From: JANQOH01 sp965243325
Lineage (GTDB): Bacteria > Pseudomonadota > Alphaproteobacteria > UBA7887
Direction of reading: 5' to 3'
Assembly: GCA_965243325.1 (NCBI GenBank)
Contig: CBDEUQ010000003.1
Span: forward strand, 496,001 to 560,000
Length of the DNA stretch: 64,000 nt
The notes beneath the pieces are model-generated. The model had not been told where the DNA came from. It worked only from the letters and a program-made list of their open reading frames with translations, and ran no database searches. Below, piece by piece: positions 49,793 through 58,446 of the stretch. A program made the translations under genes and the position numbers. Position 1 is the first letter of the stretch; every line of letters starts with the position of its first letter.

Positions 49793-50959
49793 ATGCCGAC
49801 GCTGACCCTGCCGACCGCCGAAGGCGCGCTCGCCCCGTACACGCTCGGCGAGCCGCGCGCCTTGCCGCGGCGCGCCAACCGCCCGTTCAACCGCGTCGCC
49901 TTCGCGGCCGCGCACGTGGTGGCCGACGCCCGTGCCGACAACGACCCCTGGCTCGCGCCGGCGCTCGACTGGGAGCGCACGCTGGCGTTCCGCCGCCGGC
50001 TGTGGGACCTCGGCCTCGGCGTCGCCGAAGCGATGGACACCGCGCAGCGCGGCGCCGGGCTGGACTGGCCGACGAGCCGCGAGCTGATCCGCCGCACGCT
50101 CGACGCGGCACGCGGCGCGCCCGGAGCGGTGGTGGCGTGCGGCGCCGGCACCGACCATCTCGACCCGGCGGCCGCCCGCGGCATCGACGACGTGGTGGCG
50201 GCCTACGAGGAGCAGATCGGCTTCGTCGAGGGGCTGGGCGGGCGCGCGATCGTCATGGCGTCGCGGGCGCTCGCCGCGCACGCCGGCGGGCCGGACGACT
50301 ACGTCCGCGTCTACGACCGGGTCCTGGGGCAGGTCTCGCGGCCGGTCATCGTCCACTGGCTGGGCGAGATGTTCGACCCGGCCCTGGCCGGCTACTGGGG
50401 AAGCGCCGACCACCGGGAGGCGATGGACGTGTGCGTCGACGTTCTCGCCGCGCACGTCGACAAGGTGGACGGGATCAAGGTCTCGCTGCTCGACAAGGAC
50501 AAGGAGGTCGCCATGCGCCGGCGCCTGCCGGGCTCGGTACGCATGTATACGGGCGACGACTTCAATTACGCCGAGCTGATCGACGGCGACACGGTGGGCT
50601 ATTCCGACGCCCTGCTCGGCATCTTCGACCCCATCGCGCGCGCCGCCTCGTCGGCGCTCGATGCGCTGGCGGCCGGCGACCGGGCGCGCTTTCACGACAT
50701 TCTCGCGCCGACGGTGCCCCTGTCGCGCCACATCTTCCGGGCGCCGACGCGGTTCTACAAGACGGGCGTCGTCTTCATGGCCTGGCTCAACGGCCTGCAG
50801 GACCATTTCGTCATGGTGGGCGGCCAGCAGAGCGCCCGGTCGATGGCCCATCTCGCCGAACTGCTCCGCCTCGCCGACGCCGCCGGGCTGATCGAGGACC
50901 CGGACCGCGCGGCCGGGCGCATGCGCCACCTGCTCGCGGTTTACGGCATCGCCGCGTGA
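49793..50959 (+). CDS. DUF993 / dihydrodipicolinate-synthase-like protein
   Basis: A 388-residue TIM-barrel protein of the DUF993 group, seen as a distant relative of the DHDPS/NAL aldolases. VAEAMDTAQRGAGLDWPTSR, RPVIVHWLGEMFDPALAGYW, VDGIKVSLLDKDKEV with a barrel lysine, and YTGDDFNYAELI are typical. I expect a class I (Schiff-base) aldolase or dehydratase acting on a sugar-derived acid. The GAGGAA site before ATG 49793 overlaps the end of the dehydrogenase gene. Confidence 0.82.
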   Translation: MPTLTLPTAEGALAPYTLGEPRALPRRANRPFNRVAFAAAHVVADARADNDPWLAPALDWERTLAFRRRLWDLGLGVAEAMDTAQRGAGLDWPTSRELIRRTLDAARGAPGAVVACGAGTDHLDPAAARGIDDVVAAYEEQIGFVEGLGGRAIVMASRALAAHAGGPDDYVRVYDRVLGQVSRPVIVHWLGEMFDPALAGYWGSADHREAMDVCVDVLAAHVDKVDGIKVSLLDKDKEVAMRRRLPGSVRMYTGDDFNYAELIDGDTVGYSDALLGIFDPIARAASSALDALAAGDRARFHDILAPTVPLSRHIFRAPTRFYKTGVVFMAWLNGLQDHFVMVGGQQSARSMAHLAELLRLADAAGLIEDPDRAAGRMRHLLAVYGIAA

Positions 50960-52371
50960 ACGAGGCGCCGCGCCTCTGCCTCGTCGAGGCCGCTTTCCAC
51001 GAGCGCGACATCGCTCTGCGCCTGCCCTTCCGCTTCGGCGTCCACACCATGACCGAGGCGGCGCAGGCGTTCGTGCGCGTCCGCGTCCGCCTCGCCGACG
51101 GCCGCGAGGGCTGGGGCGCCACCGCCGAGGTGCTGGCGCCCAAGTGGTTCGACAAGAACCCGGCCCTCACGCCCGAGGACAATCTCTGGCAGCTGCGCGA
51201 CTCGCTCACCCTCGCGCTTCACCTCTACGTCGCCGCCGGCCCGGCCACCGCGTTCGGCCTGTGGCGGGAGACGTGCCGCGACCAGCTCGCCGCCGGCGCG
51301 GCGGCGGGGCTGACCGCCCTCGCCGCGGGCTTCGGCCCGGCGCTTCTCGACAAGGCGGTGCTCGACGCCCTGTGCCGTCTCGAAGGCGTCTCTGTCTTCG
51401 AAGCCATGGAAGGCAATCTCGCCGGGATCGGGAACGGCGCGCCGGTCCCCGACCTCGACGGCTTCGACGTCGGCGGGTTCGTCCGCGCACTGCGCCCGGC
51501 GCGGTCCATCGCCGCGCGCCACACCGTCGGCCTCGTCGACCCGATCACCGGCGGCGGCCGCCTCGACGACGGCCTGCCGGAGACGCTCGAGCAGGTCGTG
51601 GCCGCCTACGGCCAGCGCTGGTTCAAGATCAAGGTCGCGGGAGAGCTCGACGCCGACCTTGCCCGCCTCGAGGACATCGCGGCGGCGCTCGACCGCATCG
51701 AGGAGCCGTACCGCGTCACGCTCGACGGCAACGAGCAGTACCGCGACGGCAGCGCCCTCGAGGAGCTGATGCGCTCACTCGCCGCGCGCCCGCGGCTCGC
51801 CCGCCTCCACGAGTCCATTCGCTTCATCGAGCAGCCGTTCCCCCGGGAGACGGCGCTGGAGACCGACGTTTCGCGCCTCGCCGTCGGCAAGCCGCTGCTG
51901 ATCGACGAGTCCGACGGGACGATCGACGCGTTCCCGCGCGCCCGCGCGCTGGGTTGGACCGGGGTGTCGTCGAAATCGTGCAAGGGGCTGTACAAGTCGA
52001 TCCTCAACGCCGCGCGCTGCCGGCACTGGAACCGGGCCGACGCGGCGGCGCGATACTTCATGTCGGCGGAAGACCTGATGATCCAAGGGGGACTGGCGCT
52101 GCAGCAGGACCTCGCGCTGGCGAGCCTGATCGGCTGCGACCACGTGGAGCGCAACGGCCACCACTACGTGAACGGCATGGCCGGGGCGCCGGCGGCGGAG
52201 CGCCGGGCGTTCCTCGCCGCCCACCCCGACCTGTACCGGCGCGAAGGCCGCACGGTTCGCGTGGCCGTCGAGGCGGGATCGATGGCGCTGGGCTCGCTGT
52301 CGTGCGCCGGCTTCGCGAGCGCCGTCCTGCCCCGGTTTTCGGCCATGCGCCCCATGCCGGAGCGGGAATGA
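50956..52371 (+). CDS. Enolase-superfamily (mandelate racemase/muconate lactonising type) protein
   Basis: A 471-residue enzyme. The second-strand lysines are in RWFKIKVAGE, the metal ligands in TLDGNEQY, FIEQPF and LIDESDG, and a later SKSCKGLYKS strand supplies a further lysine. These are the acid/base and magnesium residues of a dehydratase or racemase. At 471 residues it is longer than the roughly 400 usual for the superfamily. The GTG at 50956 overlaps the DUF993 stop. It probably dehydrates or epimerises a sugar acid. Confidence 0.87.
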   Translation: MNEAPRLCLVEAAFHERDIALRLPFRFGVHTMTEAAQAFVRVRVRLADGREGWGATAEVLAPKWFDKNPALTPEDNLWQLRDSLTLALHLYVAAGPATAFGLWRETCRDQLAAGAAAGLTALAAGFGPALLDKAVLDALCRLEGVSVFEAMEGNLAGIGNGAPVPDLDGFDVGGFVRALRPARSIAARHTVGLVDPITGGGRLDDGLPETLEQVVAAYGQRWFKIKVAGELDADLARLEDIAAALDRIEEPYRVTLDGNEQYRDGSALEELMRSLAARPRLARLHESIRFIEQPFPRETALETDVSRLAVGKPLLIDESDGTIDAFPRARALGWTGVSSKSCKGLYKSILNAARCRHWNRADAAARYFMSAEDLMIQGGLALQQDLALASLIGCDHVERNGHHYVNGMAGAPAAERRAFLAAHPDLYRREGRTVRVAVEAGSMALGSLSCAGFASAVLPRFSAMRPMPERE

Positions 52372-52423
52372 CGGACCCGACGCGCCGCGCGCAGGGCACG
52401 GGAACCGACGCTGGAGGACACCG

Positions 52424-53251
52424 ATGGCCGACCTTTCGAGACTATCGTGGAACCTCGCAACGACGCGCGAGAAATGGGGCGTGCTCGATGCCGCGGCCGG
52501 GCTCGCCGCGGCCGGCGTGGGCGCGCTGGCGCCGTGGCGCGAGATGGTCGCCGACGCCGGTGCGGCGACGGCGAAGCGCGCCATGAGCGACGCAGGACTT
52601 GCGCTCTCCTCGCTCTGCCGCGCCGGCATGTTTCCGGCGCCCGACGCCGCCCGCCGCCGGGCGGCGGTCGACGACAATCGCCGCGCCATCGACGAGGCGG
52701 CCGAGATCGGCGCGCCGGTGCTGACCCTGATCGCGGGCGGCCTCGCTGAGGGCTCGCGCGACCTCGCCTCGGCGCACGCCATGGTGGAGGAAGGAATCGC
52801 CGCCGTCCTGCCGCACGCCCGCGCCGCCGGAGTCCGGCTCGCCATCGAGCCGCTGCACCCGATGTATGCCGCCGACCGCGCGTGCATCAACTCGCTTCGC
52901 CACGCGCTGGACATCTGCGACCGCCTCGCCGACGACATGCTGGGCGTCGCGGTGGACGTCTACCACGTCTGGTGGGACCCGGACCTCGAGGCGCAGATCG
53001 GGCGCGCCGGATCGCGGCGCCTGTTCGGCTTCCACGTCTGCGACTGGCTGGTGCCCACGCGCGACCTGCTGCTCGACCGCGGCATGATGGGCGACGGCGT
53101 GATCGACCTCGCGCGCATTCGCGGCTGGATGGACCGCGCCGGCTACGCCGGCCCCATCGAGGTCGAGATATTCTCGGCGGAGAACTGGTGGCGGCGCGAT
53201 CCGGCGGAGGTGGTCGCCATCGCCAAGCGGCGCTTCGCGGACCTCGTGTGA
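52424..53251 (+). CDS. Sugar phosphate isomerase/epimerase-like TIM-barrel protein
   Basis: A 275-residue xylose-isomerase-like TIM barrel (AP endonuclease 2 superfamily). RLAIEPLHPMYAADRACINS, VAVDVYHVWWDPDLE, FGFHVCDWLVP and GPIEVEIFSAENWW carry the metal-binding Glu, Asp, His and Glu. It is the last gene of the operon and would isomerise or epimerise a keto sugar or sugar acid. Confidence 0.88.
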   Translation: MADLSRLSWNLATTREKWGVLDAAAGLAAAGVGALAPWREMVADAGAATAKRAMSDAGLALSSLCRAGMFPAPDAARRRAAVDDNRRAIDEAAEIGAPVLTLIAGGLAEGSRDLASAHAMVEEGIAAVLPHARAAGVRLAIEPLHPMYAADRACINSLRHALDICDRLADDMLGVAVDVYHVWWDPDLEAQIGRAGSRRLFGFHVCDWLVPTRDLLLDRGMMGDGVIDLARIRGWMDRAGYAGPIEVEIFSAENWWRRDPAEVVAIAKRRFADLV

Positions 53252-53282
53252 CGATTTCGGCCCGGCCTCGCCGGAGCGCCTT

Positions 53283-53305
53283 CAATACAAACAAAAATTG
53301 TATTG
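53283..53305 (+). promoter_or_regulatory. Inverted repeat upstream of the OsmC gene
   Basis: CAATACAA and TTGTATTG form a perfect 8-bp inverted repeat with a 7-base A-rich spacer, 65 bases before the osmC ATG. This AT-rich island in GC-rich DNA looks like an operator/promoter, perhaps for a MarR or OhrR-like regulator, though no regulator gene is adjacent. A terminator for the upstream operon is another option. Confidence 0.5.
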
Positions 53306-53369
53306 AGTAGATAAGCACAGGTTTCCATGATGTTGAGCAGCGAAGCGCAAGGACGAGGAGAGACAGGCG

Positions 53370-53924
53370 ATGTCCGCAACCGAAACCAACAACGGCGTGA
53401 ACGTCGAGGCACTGCTCGGCGCCCGCCAGGTGCTCGAGGATACGCCCGCGGCCGGGCAATTCGCGTGGCGCGCGTCGTGCGAATGGAAGAACGGCACGCA
53501 CAGCCATTCCACCGTCGAGGGCTACTTCGGCTGGGGCGACGAGCAGAAGCACCGCTCGGTCTTCAATTTCGACGCCGACCATCCGGAGACGTTCGCGGCC
53601 GAGGACAACGGCGCGACGCCGGTGGAGTACGTCCTCGTCGGTCTGGCGAGCTGCCTGACCGCCGGGGTCGCCGCAGTCGCCCAGCATCGCGAAATCCAGT
53701 TGCGCTCGGTCACCGCGACGCTCGAAGGGGCGATGGACATCCAGGGCATCCTCGGCGTCGACAACGACGTGCGGAACGGCTTCAGCGGCATCAAGGTCAC
53801 CTACGACATCGACGCCGACGCGTCGAAGGAGGACATCGAGGCCCTGGTCGCCCAGTCGCAAAAACGCTCGGCCGTCTACGACATCGTGACCAACCCGACC
53901 AACGTTACCGTCGAGGTCACGTAA
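53370..53924 (+). CDS. OsmC-family peroxiredoxin-like protein
   Basis: A 184-residue OsmC-fold protein. HRSVFNFDADHPETFAAEDNG precedes TPVEYVLVGLASCLTAGVAAVA, whose cysteine matches the second catalytic cysteine. The other conserved cysteine position is not clear to me, so peroxidase activity is uncertain. A GGAG site precedes the ATG. It stands between the palindrome and the flavin monooxygenase. Confidence 0.85.
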   Translation: MSATETNNGVNVEALLGARQVLEDTPAAGQFAWRASCEWKNGTHSHSTVEGYFGWGDEQKHRSVFNFDADHPETFAAEDNGATPVEYVLVGLASCLTAGVAAVAQHREIQLRSVTATLEGAMDIQGILGVDNDVRNGFSGIKVTYDIDADASKEDIEALVAQSQKRSAVYDIVTNPTNVTVEVT

Positions 53925-53958
53925 CGCGCGGCATCCGCCGCGCCGCGGAGCCCGTCCG

Positions 53959-55206
53959 ATCCCGCGCGTAACCGCCGTCGTCGTCGGCGCCGGCCACGCC
54001 GGGCTCGCCATGAGCCGGTGTCTGTCCGAGCGCGCGATCGACCACGTCGTTCTCGAGCGGGGGCGGGTGGCCAACTCCTGGCGCACGGAGCGCTGGGACT
54101 CGCTGCGGCTGCTCACCCCCAACTGGCAGAGCCGCCTGCCGGGGTTCGGCTACGCCGGCGACGATCCGGACGGCTATCGCACGGTCCCCGAAGTCGTCGC
54201 GTTCATCGACCGCTACGCCGAAGCCGTCGCCGCGCCGGTGCGGACGGAGACCCGGGTGACCGCCGTCCGCGCCGAAGGCGACGGCTACCGCGTCGTCTCC
54301 GACGACGGCGAATGGCGCTGCCGGGCGGTCATCCTGGCGAGCGGCGCGTGCAACGCCCCGCGCGTTCCCGCCGTCGCCGCGGACCTGCCGAGAGCGCTCG
54401 ACTCGCTGACGCCGTTCTCCTACCGCGGCCCCGGACGGCTGGCCGAAGGCGGCGTGCTCGTCGTCGGCGCCTCGGCGACCGGGGTCCAGCTCGCCGAGGA
54501 GATCCACGCCTCGGGACGTCCGGTGACCATCGCCGTCGGCGAGCACGTGCGCATGCCCCGCGTCTATCGCGGCCGCGACATCCAGTGGTGGATGGACGCC
54601 GCGGGCGTGCTCGACGAGCGCTGGGACGAGGTCGACGACATCGTCCGCGCGCGCAACGTCCCCTCGCCCCAGTTGACCGGCTCCGCGACGCGCCGTACGC
54701 TCGATCTCAACGCGCTTACGTCTGCGGGGGTGCGCACGGTGGGCCGTCTTGCGGGTATCCGCGACGGCGTCGCGCAATTCTCGGGTTCGCTGCGCAACCA
54801 GTGCAAGCTCGCCGATCTGAAAATGAACCGGCTTCTCAACGCCATCGACGAATGGGCGGCCGAAGCCGGGGTCGGCGGCGAGGCGCCGCCGCATCGGTTC
54901 GAGCCGACCCGCGTCGCCGACGAGCCGCCGCTCGCGCTCGATCTCGCCGGCGGGGAGATCGGCACCGTGCTGTGGGCAACCGGATTCCGTGCCGATTTCT
55001 CGTGGCTCCGTGTCCCCGTGCTCGACCGCAAGGGACGCATTCGCCACGACGGCGGCGTGACCGCCGCACCGGGCCTCTACGTCATGGGGATGCAGTTTCT
55101 GCGCCGCCGCAAGTCGGCGTTGATCGACGGCGCAGGCGACGACGCCCGCGACCTGGCCGCCCATCTCGCTGCGTGGCTCGGCGGCGGCGTCGCGCGCGTG
55201 GCGTGA
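53959..55206 (+). CDS. Flavin-containing monooxygenase-like oxidoreductase, start uncertain
   Basis: An FAD/NADPH oxidoreductase of about 415 residues. The FAD motif VTAVVVGAGHAGLAMSRCL, the WDSLRLLTPNWQSRLPG segment and the second Rossmann motif VLVVGASATGVQLAEEI are present; TVLWATGFRADFSWL ends the fold. The frame has no ATG, GTG or TTG before ATG 54010, which would remove the GAGHAG loop, so I extend to an ATC at 53959. A small sequence error or rare initiation codon is likely. The substrate is unknown. Confidence 0.8.
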   Translation: MPRVTAVVVGAGHAGLAMSRCLSERAIDHVVLERGRVANSWRTERWDSLRLLTPNWQSRLPGFGYAGDDPDGYRTVPEVVAFIDRYAEAVAAPVRTETRVTAVRAEGDGYRVVSDDGEWRCRAVILASGACNAPRVPAVAADLPRALDSLTPFSYRGPGRLAEGGVLVVGASATGVQLAEEIHASGRPVTIAVGEHVRMPRVYRGRDIQWWMDAAGVLDERWDEVDDIVRARNVPSPQLTGSATRRTLDLNALTSAGVRTVGRLAGIRDGVAQFSGSLRNQCKLADLKMNRLLNAIDEWAAEAGVGGEAPPHRFEPTRVADEPPLALDLAGGEIGTVLWATGFRADFSWLRVPVLDRKGRIRHDGGVTAAPGLYVMGMQFLRRRKSALIDGAGDDARDLAAHLAAWLGGGVARVA

Positions 55207-55231
55207 GCCGCAGCCGTCCGGGCCGGAGCCG

Positions 55232-56935
55232 GTGGTGACGAAGGGCGCGCGCCAACACGCCGAGCCGCTGAGCGATCTCGAGATCGCCCGTGCCGCCACG
55301 CTCAGGCCGATCGCCGACGTCGCGGGCGAACGGCTGGGGCTTCCGGCCTCGTGCCTCGAGCCGTACGGCCGCGACAAGGCCAAGATCGATCTCGCGCAGA
55401 CGGATCTGGACGACCGGCCCGACGGAAAGCTGGTGCTGGTCACCGCCGTGACCCCGACGCCGGCGGGCGAGGGCAAGACGACGACGACCGTCGGCCTCGG
55501 CGACGGGCTGAACGCCATCGGCAAGCGCACGGTCGTCTGCCTGCGGGAGCCGAGCCTCGGACCGTGCTTCGGGATGAAGGGCGGGGCCGCCGGCGGCGGC
55601 TATGCGCAGGTGGTGCCGATGGAGGACATCAACCTCCATTTCACCGGCGATTTCCACGCCATCGGCGTCGCCAACAACCTGCTGGCGGCGCTGATCGACA
55701 ACCACATTTACTGGGGCAACGCGCTCGACCTCGATCCCCGCCGCATCTCATGGCGCCGCGTCGTGGACATGAACGACCGGGCGCTGAGAAGCATCGTCGC
55801 GCCTCTCGGCGGCGTCGCCAACGGCTTCCCGCGCGAGGGCGGCTTCGACATCACCGTCGCAAGCGAGGTGATGGCGATCCTGTGCCTTGCGCGCGACCTC
55901 GACGACCTGCACGACCGCCTCGGCAACATCGTCGTCGGCGCCACCCGCGCCCGGGAGCCGGTGCGCGCGTCCGCGCTCGACGCCGCCGGCCCGATGACGG
56001 CGCTGCTCAAGGACGCCCTCAAGCCCAATCTCGTGCAAACGCTCGAAGGCAACCCCGCCATCGTGCACGGCGGACCGTTCGCCAACATCGCGCACGGATG
56101 CAACTCGGTGGTGGCGACGCGCACCGGCCTCAAGCTTGCCGACTACGTGGTGACGGAGGCCGGCTTCGGCGCCGACCTCGGCGCCGAGAAGTTCTTCGAC
56201 ATCAAGTGCCGCAAGGCGGGCCTCCGCCCCGACTGCGCGGTGCTCGTCGCCACCGTTCGGGCGCTCAAGATGCACGGCGGCGTCGCCCGCGGCGATCTCG
56301 CTGCCGAGAACGTGGCCGCGCTCGAGCGCGGCGCCGCCAATCTCGCGCGCCACGTGCGCAACGTGCGCCGGTTCGGCGTGCCGGTGGTGGTGGCCGTCAA
56401 CCGCTTCAGCGCCGACAGCGAGGCCGAGGTCGCCGCGCTGCAACGGATTTGCGACGGTCTCGGGGTCGAGGCGGTGATGGCCGACCACTGGGCCGAAGGT
56501 GCCGCCGGCGCGGAAGCGCTGGCGCGCTCCGTGGTGGCGACGGTGGAACGGGGAGAGGCGGACTTTCGCCCCCTCTACGCGGACGACCTGCCGCTGTGGG
56601 ACAAGGTGGGCACGGTGGCGCGCGACCTCTACGGCGCCAGCGACGTCATCGCCGACAAGCGCGTGCGCAACCGCTTCCGCGAGCTCGAGGACGGCGGATT
56701 CGGGCGGTTCCCCGTCTGCATCGCCAAGACGCAGTACAGCTTTTCCACCGACCCGGAGCTGAAGGGCGCGCCGAGCGGCCACGTCGTGCCGGTGCGCGAG
56801 GTCCGCCTCGCCGGCGGCGCCGAGTTCGTGGTCGCGGTTTGCGGCGACATCATGACCATGCCGGGCCTGCCGCGCCGTCCCGCCGCCGCCGACATCCGCG
56901 TCGATGCCGACGGCCGCATCGCCGGGCTGTTCTGA
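55232..56935 (+). CDS. fhs: Formate--tetrahydrofolate ligase
   Basis: A 567-residue enzyme making 10-formyl-tetrahydrofolate from formate, ATP and THF. The P-loop is TPTPAGEGKTTTTVGL. REPSLGPCFGMKGGAAGGGY, VVPMEDINLHFTGDFHAI, TEAGFGADLGAEKFFDIKCR and PVREVRLAGGAEFVV are hallmark segments. Start at GTG 55232. It would serve C1 metabolism, consistent with frmA elsewhere in the window. Confidence 0.96.
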   Translation: MVTKGARQHAEPLSDLEIARAATLRPIADVAGERLGLPASCLEPYGRDKAKIDLAQTDLDDRPDGKLVLVTAVTPTPAGEGKTTTTVGLGDGLNAIGKRTVVCLREPSLGPCFGMKGGAAGGGYAQVVPMEDINLHFTGDFHAIGVANNLLAALIDNHIYWGNALDLDPRRISWRRVVDMNDRALRSIVAPLGGVANGFPREGGFDITVASEVMAILCLARDLDDLHDRLGNIVVGATRAREPVRASALDAAGPMTALLKDALKPNLVQTLEGNPAIVHGGPFANIAHGCNSVVATRTGLKLADYVVTEAGFGADLGAEKFFDIKCRKAGLRPDCAVLVATVRALKMHGGVARGDLAAENVAALERGAANLARHVRNVRRFGVPVVVAVNRFSADSEAEVAALQRICDGLGVEAVMADHWAEGAAGAEALARSVVATVERGEADFRPLYADDLPLWDKVGTVARDLYGASDVIADKRVRNRFRELEDGGFGRFPVCIAKTQYSFSTDPELKGAPSGHVVPVREVRLAGGAEFVVAVCGDIMTMPGLPRRPAAADIRVDADGRIAGLF

Positions 56936-57017
56936 GCGCGGCCATGCACCCGCGACCGATTTTCCGGCACCGCTGCCTGCCATAGCCTGTCGCCGGTCTC
57001 CGGAGCGAACGTCGGAC

Positions 57018-57458
57018 GTGTTGCTGCACCTGTCGAAGAAGCAATTGGCGGCGATCGAGGCGGTGCTCGACATCGCGCTCCACGGCGGCGGCGCACTGGT
57101 GCGCTCGGCGGAGATCGCCGAGCGCCACGGCATCGCGCCGCGCTATCTCGAGCCCGTTCTTCGGCAACTGGGCCGTTCCGGCATCCTCGTCGGCATGCGC
57201 GGCCCTGGCGGCGGCTACCGCCTCGCGCGGGAGCGGCGGCGGATGAGCCTGTGGGATCTCGTCGAAGCCATGCGCGGCGACGAGGACACCGCGGCGCCCG
57301 AAATGCGCGGCGGAGCGGCGGGCGCCGCCCTGGCGCGGACGCTCGGCGACGTCGAGGCGGAAATCGAGCGCCGGCTGCGCACGGTGACGGTCGAAGACCT
57401 GTGCTGGAGCGCGCGCGGCGGCGCCGATTCCCGGGCCGGCGTCGATTTTCGCATCTGA
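57018..57458 (+). CDS. Rrf2-family transcriptional regulator without Fe-S cysteines
   Basis: A 146-residue regulator. LHLSKKQLAAIEAVLDIALH, VRSAEIAERHGIAPRYLEPV and VGMRGPGGGYRLARERR are the winged-helix signatures. The three cysteines that bind the cluster in IscR are absent; only one cysteine occurs (EDLCWS). It overlaps cysK by one base (TGATG), so it is probably a CymR-like regulator of cysteine synthesis. GTG 57018 has only a distant GGAG, so the start is uncertain. Confidence 0.85.
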   Translation: MLLHLSKKQLAAIEAVLDIALHGGGALVRSAEIAERHGIAPRYLEPVLRQLGRSGILVGMRGPGGGYRLARERRRMSLWDLVEAMRGDEDTAAPEMRGGAAGAALARTLGDVEAEIERRLRTVTVEDLCWSARGGADSRAGVDFRI

Positions 57459-58420
57459 TGGCGGGGCCGGAAGCCACGCCTGCGCGCGGGCGGGTCTACG
57501 ACAGCCTGTTGCAGACGGTCGGCGCGACGCCTCTCGTACGGCTGGGAAAGCTCGCCCGGGACGCCGACTGCCGGGCGACGCTGCTGGGCAAGTGCGAATT
57601 CTTCAACCCGTTGTCCTCGGTCAAGGACCGTATCGGCCTGGCCATGATCGAAGCCGCCGAACGGGACGGGCGGATCGGACCGGAAACCGTGATCGTCGAG
57701 CCGACGTCGGGCAATACCGGCATCGCGCTCGCCTTCGTCTGCGCCGCCAAGGGCTATCGTTTGATCCTCACCATGCCCGAGAACATGTCCGACGAACGCG
57801 CCCGCATGGCGCGGTTCCTCGGCGCCGAGATCGAGCTCACGCCCGCCGCCGGCGGCATGCGGGGCGCCATCGAGCGGGCGGCGGCGCTCGCCGCGGAGCT
57901 GTCGCACGCCTACACGCCGCAGCAGTTCGAGAACGCCGCCAATCCGGAAGTGCACGCCCGGACCACGGCCGAGGAGATCTGGCGCGACAGCGGCGGCGCC
58001 GTCGACGTCCTCGTCAGCGCCGTCGGCACCGGCGGCACGATCACCGGCGTGGCGCGCCGCCTGAAGGCGCTCAAGCCGGGCATCCGCGTGGTGGCCGTGG
58101 AGCCGGAGGACAGCCCGGTGCTGTCGGGAGGGCAGCCGGGTCCGCACCAGATTCAAGGCATCGGCGCCGGGTTCGTGCCCGACGTGCTCGACATGTCGCT
58201 GATCGACGAAGTGGTGCGCATCGGCAACCATACCGCCTTCGTCGCCGCGCGCCGCGGCGGAAGCCTCGAAGGCCTGCCGGTGGGCATTTCCTCGGGCGCG
58301 GCGCTCGCCGCCGCGTTCGAGGTCGGCCGCCGGCCGGCGATGGCCGGCAAGACGATCGTCGTCGTCCTCGCGTCGTTCGCCGAGCGCTACCTGTCGTCGC
58401 CGCTCTTCGAAGGCCTATAG
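57458..58420 (+). CDS. cysK: Cysteine synthase
   Basis: A 320-residue PLP enzyme making cysteine from O-acetylserine and sulfide. TVGATPLVRLGKL, the PLP lysine in NPLSSVKDRIGLAMIE, PTSGNTGIALAFV and SAVGTGGTITGVARRL, with the GISSGAALAAA loop, are all present. It is coupled to the Rrf2 gene and would use sulfide or compete for it with FccAB. Confidence 0.95.
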   Translation: MAGPEATPARGRVYDSLLQTVGATPLVRLGKLARDADCRATLLGKCEFFNPLSSVKDRIGLAMIEAAERDGRIGPETVIVEPTSGNTGIALAFVCAAKGYRLILTMPENMSDERARMARFLGAEIELTPAAGGMRGAIERAAALAAELSHAYTPQQFENAANPEVHARTTAEEIWRDSGGAVDVLVSAVGTGGTITGVARRLKALKPGIRVVAVEPEDSPVLSGGQPGPHQIQGIGAGFVPDVLDMSLIDEVVRIGNHTAFVAARRGGSLEGLPVGISSGAALAAAFEVGRRPAMAGKTIVVVLASFAERYLSSPLFEGL

Positions 58421-58446
58421 ACCGGAACGGCCAGACCCGCCGGCGC

